A stretch of 64,000 bases of DNA from Pseudomonadota bacterium (GTDB lineage Bacteria; Pseudomonadota; Gammaproteobacteria; Burkholderiales; Rhodocyclaceae): NCBI GenBank assembly GCA_008501585.1, contig QQUN01000035.1, positions 62,001 to 126,000 of the forward strand. Reading direction: 5' to 3'. The translations under genes and the position numbers were made by a program. Of this stretch, positions 26,328 to 37,789 are shown one piece after another. Each line of letters begins with the position of its first letter. Position 1 is the first letter of the stretch. The notes beneath the pieces were generated by a model that did not search any database, was not told the DNA's origin, and worked only from the letters and a program-made list of their open reading frames with translations.

Positions 26328-27155
26328 CTAAACCGCGCGATGCAGCAGCACTTCAATGACGAACCGGCTGCCGATATAGGCCAGCATCAGCGCGGCAAAG
26401 CCGGCGATGGTCCAGCGTTGTGCGAGCTTGCCGCGCCAGCCCCACAGACGACGACCGACCAGCAGGCCACCAAACAGCAGCCAGGAGATGGCGGCAAAGA
26501 TGGTTTTGTGGTCGACAGAAAATGCCTTGCCGAACAGCGCCTCCGAAAAGGCCACGCCCGAGATCAGGGTCAGGGTGAGCAGCACAAAGGCAATCCGGAT
26601 CAAGCGGAAGAGCAGATGCTCCATGGTCAGCAGCGGCGGCAGGGATGCGAAGGCGTTCGACAGCCGTGCGCTGTGCAGGCGCTTTTCGGCAACCGCCATC
26701 AACACCGCGTGCAGGGTGGCCAGCGTGAATAGGCTGTATGCCAGCATGGCCACGATGAAGTGCGCGCGGAAGGCCGGCGAGCCTGCCTTGTCGAGCAGGT
26801 GCGGTGGCGGGAACAGTCCGGGCAGTAGTGCGGCAATGGCGGCCGCCGGCATGACAAAGGTTTGCAGGCCGTCGAGCCGGGAAAAGAAATTCTCGATCCA
26901 GTAGAACAACACCGCCAGCCAGACCATCAGCGACAGCGCCGTGCCAAACCCGAAGTGCATGCCCTCGCCGGGAAACAGTTCGCCATGCAGGACGCCGCCA
27001 TGGGCAATCAGCGCCAGCAGCAGGGCAACGCGCTCCCAGGTGGACAGGCCGCGACGCGGGGCATCGCCGGACGGATGCCAGCGGGTGCGCCAAAAGTGCA
27101 CGCCCAGAGCGGCATACATGGAAGCGGGCAGCAGATGCAGTAGAATCGATGGCAT
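26328..27155 (-). CDS. CcsA-like cytochrome c assembly family inner-membrane protein
   Basis: A 275-residue protein with about eight hydrophobic helices, in the CcsA/YpjD (HemX-like) family adjacent to ffh in many proteobacteria. Conserved histidines lie in LIAHGGVLHGELF near 55 and in VDHKTIFAAISWLLFGGLLV near 220, which in CcsA proteins coordinate heme. The short form lacks the WWD segment needed for cytochrome c ligation, so a regulatory or heme-related role is more likely. It is divergent from ffh with only 37 bases between starts. Confidence 0.85.
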   Translation of the reverse strand: MPSILLHLLPASMYAALGVHFWRTRWHPSGDAPRRGLSTWERVALLLALIAHGGVLHGELFPGEGMHFGFGTALSLMVWLAVLFYWIENFFSRLDGLQTFVMPAAAIAALLPGLFPPPHLLDKAGSPAFRAHFIVAMLAYSLFTLATLHAVLMAVAEKRLHSARLSNAFASLPPLLTMEHLLFRLIRIAFVLLTLTLISGVAFSEALFGKAFSVDHKTIFAAISWLLFGGLLVGRRLWGWRGKLAQRWTIAGFAALMLAYIGSRFVIEVLLHRAV

Positions 27156-27192
27156 CCCGCAAGTTTACTCCAAGCCAGATTTCCGGACCATC

Positions 27193-28551
27193 ATGCTCGA
27201 CAATTTGACCACGCGGCTTTCCAAAGTCGTCAAAACCCTCCGCGGCCATGCCCGGCTGACCGAAGACAACATCCAGGAAGCGATGCGTGAAGTGCGCATG
27301 GCGCTGCTCGAAGCCGACGTCGCGCTGCCTGTGGTCAAGGATTTCGTCGCCCGGGTGCGCGAGAAGGCGGTGGGTCAGGCGGTGATCGGCTCACTCACGC
27401 CGGGGCAGGCGCTGGTCGGCGTGGTGCATGACGAACTGTGCGCCCTGATGGGGGCCAAGAACGAAGGCCTCGATCTGGCCGCGCAGCCACCGGCCGTGGT
27501 GCTGATGGCCGGCCTGCAGGGTGCAGGTAAAACGACCACCACCGGCAAGCTCGGCAAGTTGCTGCGTGAGCGCAAGAAGAAAAAGGTGCTGGTGGTGTCG
27601 GCCGACGTGTATCGCCCGGCCGCCATCGATCAGCTCAAGACCGTGGCGGGGCAGGCGGGTGTCGAGTTCTTCCCGTCGGAAACCACGCAGAAACCGGTCG
27701 ACATCGCGCTGGCAGCGCTCGACTACGCGCGCAAGCATTTCTTCGACGTGCTGCTGGTCGACACCGCGGGCCGGCTCGCCATCGACGAGGCGATGATGGC
27801 CGAGATCAAGGCCGTGCATGCCGCGATCCATCCGGTGGAGACCTTGTTCGTGGTCGACGCCATGCTCGGCCAGGATGCCGTCAACACCGCCAGCGCGTTC
27901 AATCAGGCGCTGCCGCTGACCGGTGTGGTGCTGACCAAACTCGACGGTGACTCCCGCGGCGGCGCGGCGCTGTCGGTGCGCCACGTGACCGGCAAACCGA
28001 TCAAGTTTGCCGGTGTGGCCGAAAAGCTCGACGGGCTGGAGGAATTTTTCCCCGAGCGGATGGCGTCGCGGATTCTCGGCATGGGCGACATCATGGGCCT
28101 GGTCGAAGATGCGCGTCGCAATGTCGATGAGGAAAAAGCCAAGGCCTTTGCGCAGAAGCTCAAGACCGGCAAAGGCTTCGATCTCAACGATTTCAAGGAG
28201 CAGATCGGCCAGATGCGCAAGATGGGTGGCCTGACCTCGATGATGGACAAGCTGCCCGCCCAGTTCGCCCAGGCCGCCAGCCAGTTGCAGGGCGGAGCGG
28301 AAGAAAAGATGGTGGGCCGGGTCGAAGGCATCATCAACTCGATGACCCCGCTCGAGCGCGCCAAGCCCGAGCTTATCAAGGCCTCGCGCAAGCGGCGCAT
28401 CGCGACCGGGGCGGGCGTGTCGGTGCAGGAGGTCAATCGCCTGCTCAAGCAGTTCGAGCAGACGCAGAAGATGATGAAGCAGTTCTCCAAGGGCGGCATG
28501 GCCAAGATGATGCGTGGCATGAAGGGCATGCTGCCGGGCATGATGCGTTGA
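27193..28551 (+). CDS. ffh: Signal recognition particle protein Ffh
   Basis: A 452-residue SRP GTPase that targets nascent membrane proteins. It has an N domain (MLDNLTTRLSKVVKTLRGHA) and a G domain with G1 GLQGAGKTTTTGKLG near 105, VDTAGRL near 190, LTKLDGDSRGG near 245 and GEKxxxLE-like AEKLDGLEEF. The methionine-rich M domain ends in KMMRGMKGMLPGMMR. The frame is open far upstream to 26941, but family similarity begins at the ATG at 27193. Its stop overlaps the ATG of the DUF455 gene. Confidence 0.97.
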   Translation: MLDNLTTRLSKVVKTLRGHARLTEDNIQEAMREVRMALLEADVALPVVKDFVARVREKAVGQAVIGSLTPGQALVGVVHDELCALMGAKNEGLDLAAQPPAVVLMAGLQGAGKTTTTGKLGKLLRERKKKKVLVVSADVYRPAAIDQLKTVAGQAGVEFFPSETTQKPVDIALAALDYARKHFFDVLLVDTAGRLAIDEAMMAEIKAVHAAIHPVETLFVVDAMLGQDAVNTASAFNQALPLTGVVLTKLDGDSRGGAALSVRHVTGKPIKFAGVAEKLDGLEEFFPERMASRILGMGDIMGLVEDARRNVDEEKAKAFAQKLKTGKGFDLNDFKEQIGQMRKMGGLTSMMDKLPAQFAQAASQLQGGAEEKMVGRVEGIINSMTPLERAKPELIKASRKRRIATGAGVSVQEVNRLLKQFEQTQKMMKQFSKGGMAKMMRGMKGMLPGMMR

Positions 28552-29372
28552 TGTGTGCCGACCTGGCGTCGGCGTCACTGTTTGATGCGCTGCATGCCGC
28601 GTTGATGGCCTGCGATGTCGAAGACAAGTGCGCACGCGTGCATGCGCTCAAGGCGGCTCTCGACGCCGGCAGGCTGAAGCTTGATGGGCCGCCACCGGTC
28701 GCCCGGATCGCGTGTGGTCGCCCATCTCGGCCGGCACTGGTTCCGCCAAACAAATTGCGCAAGCGGCGGCCGGGCAGCCCCGAGGGGCATGCCGCCTTGC
28801 TGCACGCCATCGCCCACATCGAGTTCAACGCGATCAACCTGGCCCTCGACTGCGCCTACCGGTTTCGCGACCTGCCCGACGCGTTCTATCGCGGCTGGGT
28901 CGATGTGGCAGACGAAGAGGCCCGGCACTTCATGCTGGTGCGCGCGCGTCTGCGGGCGCTGGGGTCCGACTACGGACAGTACGCCGCCCACGATGGACTA
29001 TGGGAAATGACGGTGATGACCGCGTCCGATCCGCTCGCCCGGATGGCACTGGTGCCCCGGGTGCTCGAGGCGCGGGGGCTGGATGCGACGCCGCCGATCA
29101 TGGAGAAGCTGCGCGCCATTGGCGACGAGGCCACCTGCCATGTGCTGGACATCATCCTTCGCGACGAGGTCGGGCATGTGGCGCTGGGGGATCGCTGGTT
29201 TCGTTATTTCTGTGACATTCGGGGGGTCGCACCCGAGCCGACCTACCTGGCGCTGATCGATCATTTCAACGCGCCGTGGCCAAAACCGCCGCTGAATATG
29301 CCGGCCCGGCGGCAAGCAGGGTTCAGCGAAGCGGAGCTGTCGATCCTGGCCGCGCCACGTCGCGCTGGGTGA
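28551..29372 (+). CDS. DUF455 family ferritin-like protein
   Basis: A 273-residue protein of the DUF455 family, which adopts a ferritin-like four-helix fold. Candidate di-iron ligands are visible: HAIAHIEFNAINLALD near 85, ADEEARHF near 120, and late IILRDEVGHVALGDRW near 205, giving the repeated E-x-x-H pattern. The family may be an oxidase/hydroxylase related to MiaE-type tRNA hydroxylases, but no function is proven. It begins on the ATG overlapping the ffh stop. An in-frame TTG one codon earlier is an alternative. A bidirectional terminator follows. Confidence 0.88.
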   Translation: MCADLASASLFDALHAALMACDVEDKCARVHALKAALDAGRLKLDGPPPVARIACGRPSRPALVPPNKLRKRRPGSPEGHAALLHAIAHIEFNAINLALDCAYRFRDLPDAFYRGWVDVADEEARHFMLVRARLRALGSDYGQYAAHDGLWEMTVMTASDPLARMALVPRVLEARGLDATPPIMEKLRAIGDEATCHVLDIILRDEVGHVALGDRWFRYFCDIRGVAPEPTYLALIDHFNAPWPKPPLNMPARRQAGFSEAELSILAAPRRAG

Positions 29373-29401
29373 CGCTGACGGTTATTGAATGGTGCGCGGG
29401 C

Positions 29402-29440
29402 AAAAAAATGGGGTGACGTCGTCACCCCATTTTGTTTTGC
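29402..29440. terminator. Bidirectional rho-independent terminator
   Basis: A 13-bp perfect stem AAAATGGGGTGAC / GTCACCCCATTTT (29405-29417 and 29421-29433) with a GTC loop. It has a run of A on the left and TTTTGTTTTG on the right. It sits between the convergent DUF455 gene and cytochrome gene and can end transcripts from both sides. Confidence 0.9.
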
Positions 29441-29459
29441 TGCGCCGCAGCGCGCAGGA

Positions 29460-30086
29460 TCAGCGCAGGCCGGCGATGAAGTCGGCGACGGCTTCGATTT
29501 CCTTGTCGGTCATCTTGATAGCGATCATCTGCATCATCTTGGCCGGGTCATTGGCGCGCTCACCCGCACGGAAGGCCTTGAGTTGAGCCACGGTGTACTC
29601 GGTGAATTGACCCGACAGGCGCGGGAACTGGGCAGGCAGACCCTTGCCGGCGGGGCCGTGGCAGGCGGCACAGGCGGGCAGGCCCTTGGAGGCATCGCCG
29701 GCGCGCCACAGCTTCTGGCCCCATTCCACGGTTTCGCCGTTCTTGGCCACCGCAGGCTGCAGGGTCTGGCTGGCAAAGTAGTGCGACACGTTGGTGATGT
29801 CTTCCGGGCTCAGCGCAGCGGCCATGCCATTCATGACGGCATTGACGCGGACCGGCGCCTTGCCGTCGACCGACTGGAATTCATGGAGTTGCTTGGCCAG
29901 GTATTCCGGAATCTGGCCGGCCAGTTTCGGGTTGGCGGACAGCTGGCTGTTGCCGTCAGGGTTGTGACAGCCGGCACAGATGCCCTCGGCCGTCAGCTTG
30001 CCTTTTTCGAGATCGGGGGCTTTTTGTTCGGCCTGAACACTGCCAGCGGCCAGGAAAAGGGAAAGCAGCAGGGAACGCTTCAGCAT
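29460..30086 (-). CDS. Diheme c-type cytochrome (c4-like)
   Basis: A 208-residue periplasmic electron carrier. The Sec signal peptide MLKRSLLLSLFLAAGSVQA ends before EQK. Two heme sites follow, CAGCH near residue 37 and CAACH near 135, each in a cytochrome c domain of about 90 residues with a distal methionine (NAVMNGMAAALSPEDI and AKMMQMIAIKMTD). Internal duplication and length match cytochrome c4, which donates electrons to terminal oxidases. The start at 30086 gives the signal peptide; the longer frame does not. It is divergent from engB. Confidence 0.92.
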   Translation of the reverse strand: MLKRSLLLSLFLAAGSVQAEQKAPDLEKGKLTAEGICAGCHNPDGNSQLSANPKLAGQIPEYLAKQLHEFQSVDGKAPVRVNAVMNGMAAALSPEDITNVSHYFASQTLQPAVAKNGETVEWGQKLWRAGDASKGLPACAACHGPAGKGLPAQFPRLSGQFTEYTVAQLKAFRAGERANDPAKMMQMIAIKMTDKEIEAVADFIAGLR

Positions 30087-30199
30087 GATCTTGGTGTCCT
30101 CGGGTGCCGTGGTCGATGGTTCAAATCCTGATATTCTATAACAGCTTGCCGGGTTTGCGCGATGCAACACCCGCCCCATTTCCCCACCGTGCCCTCCGA

Positions 30200-30823
30200 A
30201 TGTCCCTCTTTCGTCACGCAGCATTTGAAATTTCAGTCGCCGAGCCCCGTGGCCTGCCCCCGCCCAACGGGGCCGAGATTGCCTTTGCCGGTCGCTCCAA
30301 TGCCGGCAAGTCGAGCGCCATCAATACCCTGGCCGCCCATACGCGCTTGGCCTTCGTGTCGAAGACGCCGGGGCGGACCCAGCTGATCAACTTTTTCCGG
30401 ATGCGCTGTGGTGCCGTCCTGGTGGACCTCCCCGGCTATGGCTATGCCGAGGTGCCGGAGAAGATCCGGCGGCAGTGGCAGGCCTTGCTTGAGAACTACC
30501 TGCGCGAACGGCCCAATCTGATCGGACTGGTGCTGATCATGGATTCACGCCGTCCGCTCACGCCGCTCGATCGCCAGATGCTGGACTGGTTTGCGCCCAG
30601 CGGCCGCCCGGTGCATGTGCTGTTGACCAAGAGCGACAAGCTGACGCGTAGCGAGGCCGCCAAGACCCTGGCTGCGACGCGCAAGGCGTTGGCGGAGTGG
30701 GGCGATGCGGTGACCGTGCAGATGTTCTCGAGCCTGAAGAAGACCGGGGTGGACGAGGTCGACGCGGTGGTGCGTCAATGGCTGGCGGTGCCGGCTGACG
30801 ATGCTGCTGCGCCAGAGGCTTGA
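30200..30823 (+). CDS. engB: Ribosome biogenesis GTP-binding protein YihA/YsxC
   Basis: A 207-residue small GTPase needed for 50S subunit maturation. G1 is [14 protein letters not shown] near residue 30, with GRTQLINFF following. G3 is [11 protein letters not shown] near 80, and G4 is LTKSDKLTR near 145. [11 protein letters not shown] is the G5/SSxKKxG signature specific to this family. The ATG at 30200 gives the family N-terminus; the open frame to 30104 covers promoter-like sequence. It is divergent from the diheme cytochrome and followed by the structured segment before hemB. Confidence 0.95.
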   Translation: MSLFRHAAFEISVAEPRGLPPPNGAEIAFAGRSNAGKSSAINTLAAHTRLAFVSKTPGRTQLINFFRMRCGAVLVDLPGYGYAEVPEKIRRQWQALLENYLRERPNLIGLVLIMDSRRPLTPLDRQMLDWFAPSGRPVHVLLTKSDKLTRSEAAKTLAATRKALAEWGDAVTVQMFSSLKKTGVDEVDAVVRQWLAVPADDAAAPEA

Positions 30824-30828
30824 AAAAA

Positions 30829-32484
<1,656 letters not shown>

Positions 32485-32510
<26 letters not shown>

Positions 32511-33153
32511 CGCCGAGCCGACCCATGGCCCGCGGCAGGGCCAGCACGCTGGGCAGCTGGCAGTCGACATACGACGGGCGGCCGCTGGCCCGGCTGATCC
32601 ATACTGTGCGCATGCCGAGCCGCTTGGCGGCCTTCAGGTTGGCCAGACTGTCCTCGACCAGGATGCAGCGGGCGGGGTACAGGCGATGATCCCGCATCAG
32701 GTGGTGAAAGGCCCGGCGCATCGGCTTGGGGTGCAGGCGCATCTGCTCGATGGCGCATAGGCCGTCGATCGAGCGGTGCAGGTCCATGACACCGAGCACG
32801 GCATGGGCGTAGTCCGACGGCCCGTTGGAGAACACGATCTTTCGGCCGGGGAGCCGTTTCAGGCAATGGCGCAGGGCGCGATCGAACACGACCAGCTCGT
32901 GCAGCCGGTCGAAACGATGCGTTTCGCGCAGAAAGTGGGCCGGATCGGTGTCATGGTGGCGCATCAACCCGAGTAGGGTCGCGCCATAGCGCTGCCAGTA
33001 GTCGGTGCGCAGCCGGTTGGCGGCGGCTTCGTCCACCGCGAGATGCTGCATGATGTACTCGGTCATGCTGCGGTTGATGTGGGGGAAGATGTGCGCGCTG
33101 GCCTGGTGCAGCGTGTCGTCCAGGTCGAACAGCCAGACCGGGGCGGTGCTCAT
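32485..33153 (-). CDS. HAD-family pyrimidine 5'-nucleotidase-like hydrolase
   Basis: A 222-residue HAD-superfamily phosphatase. Motif I is FDLDDTLH near residue 10, with both catalytic aspartates. Motif II is VFSNGPSDYA near 107, motif III is the lysine in LHPKPMRRAF near 140, and motif IV is CILVEDSLANLKAAK near 163. The family of this layout includes yeast Sdt1-type pyrimidine 5'-nucleotidases. Substrate assignment is by family only. It overlaps the convergent GNAT gene by 26 bases and its start overlaps the bioC stop by four bases. Confidence 0.88.
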
Positions 33154-34034
33154 CGTGCACTGCCGGCGCGCGGCTGGAAATGGATGATGGCATGGCCGTC
33201 GGCCGTCGTGCGGGGTGCCGCCTTCCAGGCGTGGCCGTAGACGATTTCGAAGGTGGCCGGCAGCCGGCCGCTGGTGCGCAAGGCTTCGTAGCGTGCCCGC
33301 GCCCGCTGCCAGCCCTGCTTGCCGCTCAGGCCGCGATGGCGCAGCCCGCTGGCGTTGGTGCAGCCGGATTGCCGCAGATCGGCAAACAAGGTGTCGAGCT
33401 CGGCATAGGTCAGCGTGAGGCGATCCATGTCCATTACCGGGTTGCTGAAGCCGGCGCCGACCAGCGCGTCACCGATGTCGTGCATGTCGATGAAGCGATG
33501 GACCCGCGCGCCGCGGGTGTCAGCGAAGGCATCGCGCAGCTCGCGCAGGGTGTCCGGACCCAGGGTGGCGAACATGAGCATGCCGTCCACCTTCATGACA
33601 CGGGCCATTTCGGCCAGCGCCGGGGCCGGGTCGTCGAGCCAGTTGAGCATCAGGTTCGACCACAGCATGTCGAACCGGTTGGCGGCGAAGGGCAGGGCGC
33701 GGGCATCGGCCGCGACCACCTGCGGGCGATTGCGCGGGCCAAACAGGCGCTGTAGCCCGCGCTGTGGCGGTGATGCGCGCTGCAGCATGGCCGGGGCGAT
33801 GTCGACCCCGATGCGTGTGGCCTTGGGGTAGCGCTCGGCCAGGCGGGCCAGGTCCCGGCCCGTGGCGCAGCCGAGGTCGAGAATGCTCTCGGGCTGATGG
33901 AGGATGCCTTCCAGGCGCTCATCCATCTGTTGAGCGACGGTGCGTGCCAGGATGTCGACCCCGTCGTAGCTGGCGGCGGCGCGGTTGAAGCGCCGCCGGA
34001 TGCACTGGCTGTCGAGGTGGAAGTCCGCCGCCAT
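33150..34034 (-). CDS. bioC: Malonyl-ACP O-methyltransferase
   Basis: A 294-residue SAM-dependent methyltransferase that masks malonyl-ACP at the start of biotin synthesis. The N-terminal signature RRRFNRAAASYD is typical of BioC. Motif I is ILDLGCATGRDLARLAERYP near 50, and FDMLWSNLMLNWLDDPAPAL near 120 carries the conserved N-L-x-x-Q/N-W segment. It lies six bases downstream of bioB on the same strand, which supports the assignment. The other biotin genes (bioF, bioA, bioD) are not in the window. Confidence 0.92.
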   Translation of the reverse strand: MAADFHLDSQCIRRRFNRAAASYDGVDILARTVAQQMDERLEGILHQPESILDLGCATGRDLARLAERYPKATRIGVDIAPAMLQRASPPQRGLQRLFGPRNRPQVVAADARALPFAANRFDMLWSNLMLNWLDDPAPALAEMARVMKVDGMLMFATLGPDTLRELRDAFADTRGARVHRFIDMHDIGDALVGAGFSNPVMDMDRLTLTYAELDTLFADLRQSGCTNASGLRHRGLSGKQGWQRARARYEALRTSGRLPATFEIVYGHAWKAAPRTTADGHAIIHFQPRAGSAR

Positions 34035-34040
34035 GCGCGG

Positions 34041-35033
34041 TCAGATCGCTTTGAGGCCGAGTTTGGCAAACAGTTGTTCGTCGCGGTCGGTTTCCGGGTT
34101 GTCGGTGGTCAGCAGGCGGTCGCCGTAGAACATCGAGTTGGCACCGGCGGCAAAGCACAGCGCCTGCATCTCGTCGCTCATCTGCTGGCGGCCGGCCGAC
34201 AGGCGCACGAAACTCTTGGGCATGGTGATGCGGGCCGCGGCGATGGTGCGCACGAACTCGATCGGGTCGACCTGCTCGCTCTTTGCCATCGGCGTGCCTT
34301 CGATCGCCACCAGGTTGTTGATGGGGACCGACTCCGGCGGCGGGTTCATGTTGGCCAGCTGGGCGATCATGGCGGCACGGTTGCGGCGATCCTCGCCCAT
34401 GCCGACGATGCCGCCGCTGCACACGTTGATGCCGACATTGCGGACGCGGTCGAGGGTGTCGAGGCGGTCCTGGAAGGTGTGGGTGGTGATCACCTGACCA
34501 TAGAACTCCGGGGCCGTGTCGATGTTGTGGTTGTAGTAGTCGAGACCGGCGTCGCGCAGCTTCTCGGCCTGGCCTTCCTTGAGCATGCCGAGGGTGACGC
34601 AGGTCTCCAGCCCCAGCGCCTTCACCTCGCGGATCATCTCCACCACCGGTTCCAGATCCTTGTCTTTCGGGCCACGCCAGGCGGCGCCCATGCAGAAGCG
34701 GCTCGAGCCCTTGGCCTTGGCAGCGCGGGCGTTTTCGAGCACTTCTTCGAGCGGTAGCAAGCGCTCACGCTCCAGTCCGGTATCGTAGCGGGCGGACTGC
34801 GAGCAATAGCCACAGTCTTCCGAGCAGCCGCCGGTCTTGATCGACAGCAGGGTCGAGCGCTGGACGGCGTTGGGGTCGAAGTGCTCGCGGTGTACCTGCT
34901 GCGCGCGGAAGAGCAGGTCGTTGAAAGGCAGCTTGAACAATGCCTCGACCTCGGCGACCTTCCATTTGCGGCCTTCGGACGATTGGGGGGCAGGTGCCTG
35001 CTGCGGCGCGCACGGTTGGGAAGTCATTGTCAT
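34041..35033 (-). CDS. bioB: Biotin synthase
   Basis: A 330-residue radical-SAM enzyme inserting sulfur into dethiobiotin. The 4Fe-4S radical-SAM motif is [11 protein letters not shown] near residue 73-81 (CxxxCxxC). The 2Fe-2S cluster ligands are expected in [21 protein letters not shown] and the conserved Arg region. [17 protein letters not shown] closes the protein, as in BioB. A second ATG two codons in is possible. It is the first gene of bioB-bioC and is divergent from comF. Confidence 0.97.
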   Translation of the reverse strand: MTMTSQPCAPQQAPAPQSSEGRKWKVAEVEALFKLPFNDLLFRAQQVHREHFDPNAVQRSTLLSIKTGGCSEDCGYCSQSARYDTGLERERLLPLEEVLENARAAKAKGSSRFCMGAAWRGPKDKDLEPVVEMIREVKALGLETCVTLGMLKEGQAEKLRDAGLDYYNHNIDTAPEFYGQVITTHTFQDRLDTLDRVRNVGINVCSGGIVGMGEDRRNRAAMIAQLANMNPPPESVPINNLVAIEGTPMAKSEQVDPIEFVRTIAAARITMPKSFVRLSAGRQQMSDEMQALCFAAGANSMFYGDRLLTTDNPETDRDEQLFAKLGLKAI

Positions 35034-35063
35034 GATGAGGATTTCTTGCTGTAATTCAAAATT

Positions 35064-35798
35064 ATGGATGTTCCACGATTGAGCGAGGTCTTGTCAAACC
35101 CTCGCGCCCGATGGCGTCAGCGGGTCGGCGAGCACTGGCATCGGCTGTGGTGGCGCCAGTGCGTGCTGTGCGCCAGCACCCGCGACCCGGTCGGCCTGTG
35201 TGCGGGCTGTCGTCGTGACCTGCCATTGTGCCTGTCTGCGTGCCCCAGGTGTGGATTGCCGGACACCGAGGGGGCGATCTGCGGCCGCTGCCTGAAGCAT
35301 CCGCCGGCATTCGAGGTGACGACGGCGCTGTATCGCTACGCCTACCCGCTCGACCGCTTGATTCACCGTCTCAAGTATGGTGCCGACTTTGCCGTGGCGC
35401 GGGCCTTGGGCGCGTGTGCGGTGCGCACCGTGCCCCGACCCCCGGTGGACTTCATCGTGCCGGTGCCGCTGCATGCCTCGCGGCTTGCCGAGCGGGGTTT
35501 CAACCAGTCGCTCGAACTGGCCCGGCCGCTGGCGCGGGCCTGGCAGTGTGAGTTGCTGATCCGCGACGTGGGGCGGATACGTGCCACTCAGGATCAGGTT
35601 GGTCTGCCGTGGCGGGCGCGCCAGAAGAACCTGCGCAAGGCCTTTGCCTGTCGCGTCCGGCTTGAGGGCGCGCATGTGTTGCTGGTTGACGATGTCATGA
35701 CGACCGGTGCAACACTCGACGCGCTGGCGCAGTGCCTGCGCGAGGCGGGGGCGGCCACCGTCCGCAATCTGGTGATGGCGCGCACGCCGATGCGTTGA
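35064..35798 (+). CDS. ComF family protein
   Basis: A 244-residue ComF/GntX-type protein. The N-terminal zinc-finger-like double CxxC is visible ([25 protein letters not shown] and CGRCLKHPP). It is followed by a phosphoribosyltransferase-fold domain with [18 protein letters not shown] near residue 210, the PRPP-binding loop. [15 protein letters not shown] is the usual conserved segment. ComF is needed for DNA uptake in transformable bacteria; the exact activity is unsettled. It is divergent from bioB and upstream of trmL. Confidence 0.92.
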   Translation: MDVPRLSEVLSNPRARWRQRVGEHWHRLWWRQCVLCASTRDPVGLCAGCRRDLPLCLSACPRCGLPDTEGAICGRCLKHPPAFEVTTALYRYAYPLDRLIHRLKYGADFAVARALGACAVRTVPRPPVDFIVPVPLHASRLAERGFNQSLELARPLARAWQCELLIRDVGRIRATQDQVGLPWRARQKNLRKAFACRVRLEGAHVLLVDDVMTTGATLDALAQCLREAGAATVRNLVMARTPMR

Positions 35799-35831
35799 TC
35801 CGCGCAGGCGCTGCGGGCACAATGCCGCACC

Positions 35832-36296
35832 ATGTTCCATATCGTCCTTTATCAGCCGGAAATTCCGCCCAATACCGGCAATGTCATTCGCCTCAGCGCC
35901 AATGTGGGGGCACGCCTGCACCTGATCGAACCGCTGGGTTTCGACATGTCGGACAAGGCCCTGGCGCGCGCCGGCCTCGACTATCACCAGCTGACCCATG
36001 TGCAGACCCATGCCGACTGGGCGAGCTTCCGTGCGCGGGTGCCCGACGGGCACATCCATGCCCTGACCACCCGCGGCGGGCGGCGCTTCAGCGAGGTGAG
36101 CTACCAGCCGGGCGATGTGCTGCTGTTCGGTTGCGAGACGCGCGGTTTGCCGGAGGAGATGCTGGCAACGTTGAGCGACGCGCAGCGGGTGCGGATCCCG
36201 ATGCGGCCGGGCAACCGCAGTCTGAACCTGTCCAATGCCGTTGCCGTCGTGGCCTACGAGGCCTGGCGCCAGCACGGCTACGTCGAGGGGGTTTGA
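35832..36296 (+). CDS. trmL: tRNA (cytidine(34)-2'-O)-methyltransferase
   Basis: A 154-residue SPOUT-class methyltransferase acting on the wobble base of leucine tRNAs. MFHIVLYQPEIPPNTGNVIR is the diagnostic N-terminus. The knot that binds SAM is formed by LLFGCETRGLPEEML near 95 and RIPMRPGNRSLNLSNAVAVV near 120. In E. coli trmL (yibK) also lies beside gpsA-cysE; here it converges on gpsA with 17 bases between. Confidence 0.95.
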   Translation: MFHIVLYQPEIPPNTGNVIRLSANVGARLHLIEPLGFDMSDKALARAGLDYHQLTHVQTHADWASFRARVPDGHIHALTTRGGRRFSEVSYQPGDVLLFGCETRGLPEEMLATLSDAQRVRIPMRPGNRSLNLSNAVAVVAYEAWRQHGYVEGV

Positions 36297-36313
36297 CGCG
36301 CTGCGGGCGATGC

Positions 36314-37297
36314 TTATTCGCTGCGCGGGTCGCGTGCCAGCAGGCGTTCGACCGCGTCGCGTGCGCTGAGTGTACCGGCCAGTAGCGCGTTGACGCCCTC
36401 GGTGATCGGCATCTCGACCTGATGGCGATGCGCCAGCGCAACGGTTTCCCGCGTGGTCAGCACGCCTTCGGCGACATGGCCGAGATCGTCGAGGATCTTG
36501 TTCAGCGATTTGCCCTCGGCCAGCGCCAGCCCGACACGGCGGTTGCGGGACAGATCGCCGGTGCAGGTCAGCACCAGGTCGCCCATGCCGGCCAGGCCCA
36601 TGAAGGTCTCCGGTCGAGCCCCCAGGGCGGTGCCGAGGCGGGCCATTTCGGCCAGCCCGCGGGTGATCAGCGCGGCGCGGCTGTTGAGACCGAAGCCCAG
36701 CCCGTCCGATACGCCGGCGGCGATGGCCATCACGTTCTTGACTGCCCCGCCGACTTCGGCGCCGACCAGGTCGTCATTTGCGTAGAGGCGGAGCCGTGGC
36801 TGGTGCAGGTGCCGGGTCCATGCCGTTGCGAAGGCGGTGTCGCGCGCCGCCAGGGTAATCGCCGCCGGCAAGCCGGCCGCGACCTCGGCGGCAAAGCTCG
36901 GGCCGGTCAGGACGGCGCAGGGGAAATCGGCGCCGAGTTCGTCGGCAACCACCTGGTGCGGCAACTTGCCCGTGCCGGACTCGAAGCCCTTGCATGCCCA
37001 GATCAGCGGCGCGGTATGGCCTTCGGCGGCCAGGTGCCGAGCGATGGCACGCAGACCGGCGACCGGGGTGACCACCAGGTGCAGATCGGCCGATGCACTG
37101 GCCCGATGCAGATCCGCTTCCAGTGCCAGCGTGGGCGGGAAGGGGGCGTTGGGCAGCAGGGCCTGGTTGACCCGCTCGGCTGCGCAGCGCTCGAGGGCGC
37201 GAGTATCGCGCCCCCATAGCGTGACCTGATGGGATTTTGCGTAGGCAATGGCCAGGGCCGTGCCCCAGGCGCCCGCGCCATAGACGGTGATGCGCAT
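36314..37297 (-). CDS. gpsA: Glycerol-3-phosphate dehydrogenase [NAD(P)+]
   Basis: A 327-residue enzyme that reduces dihydroxyacetone phosphate to glycerol-3-phosphate for phospholipid synthesis. The Rossmann motif ITVYGAGAWGTALAIAYA is at the very N-terminus from the ATG at 37297. The catalytic lysine region VKNVMAIAAGVSDGLGFGLN lies near 190, and FMGLAGMGDLVLTCTGDLSRN near 240. The open frame upstream to 37399 is not family-like. It is the last gene of the run arsR-rhodanese-grxC-secB-SH3-gpsA. Confidence 0.96.
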   Translation of the reverse strand: MRITVYGAGAWGTALAIAYAKSHQVTLWGRDTRALERCAAERVNQALLPNAPFPPTLALEADLHRASASADLHLVVTPVAGLRAIARHLAAEGHTAPLIWACKGFESGTGKLPHQVVADELGADFPCAVLTGPSFAAEVAAGLPAAITLAARDTAFATAWTRHLHQPRLRLYANDDLVGAEVGGAVKNVMAIAAGVSDGLGFGLNSRAALITRGLAEMARLGTALGARPETFMGLAGMGDLVLTCTGDLSRNRRVGLALAEGKSLNKILDDLGHVAEGVLTTRETVALAHRHQVEMPITEGVNALLAGTLSARDAVERLLARDPRSE

Positions 37298-37346
37298 GCT
37301 CAATTCGTGGTTCGCAGGGCAGGCGAGGGGCGATGGGCCATGATGC

Positions 37347-37787
37347 TCACTGGCCCCATACGTCGACGCGGCGGATGAAGCCGCGGTCGCCGTCGGCATG
37401 CCGGACCGGCAGCCAGGCCCCCCGGGCGGGGCCCGAGACGGAGAGAATCACCCCGCGGACCGCTTCAAAGCTTGCGGGCGTGGTGTCGTCGGCCTGCTGG
37501 TGGATCGTGGCACGGTCGGTGGTGACGACCACGGTCTGGCCGTCGGCCAGTGCGCCGCGCTCGATCCAGGCCAGATGGCCTTCGCGGTCGCGCACCTTGA
37601 CCCACTTTTCGAGCGTCACGACAACTTCCAGCGGGCTGCCGGCCGAGACCACGTACAGGCGCTTGCCCTGGGCCGAGGGCGTGTCGTAGAGGATGGCCGG
37701 ACTGGCCGCCGACCGGTAATCCAGTGCGGCGGCCGAAGCGCTGGCGGCGCCGGCCACAATCAGGGCGATGAGGCGGGCGACGCGCAT
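37347..37787 (-). CDS. Exported SH3-domain protein
   Basis: A 146-residue exported protein. The signal peptide MRVARLIALIVAGAASASAA is followed by two bacterial SH3-like repeats: one around SPAILYDTPSAQGKRLYVV and WVKVRDREGHLAWIERGAL, another near TDRATIHQQADDT and GAWLPVRHADGDRGFIRRVD. Such proteins usually bind peptidoglycan or its peptides. A GTG two codons upstream overlaps the secB stop and may be the real start. It lies between secB and gpsA, a position not occupied in E. coli. Confidence 0.85.
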   Translation of the reverse strand: MRVARLIALIVAGAASASAAALDYRSAASPAILYDTPSAQGKRLYVVSAGSPLEVVVTLEKWVKVRDREGHLAWIERGALADGQTVVVTTDRATIHQQADDTTPASFEAVRGVILSVSGPARGAWLPVRHADGDRGFIRRVDVWGQ

Positions 37788-37789
37788 GC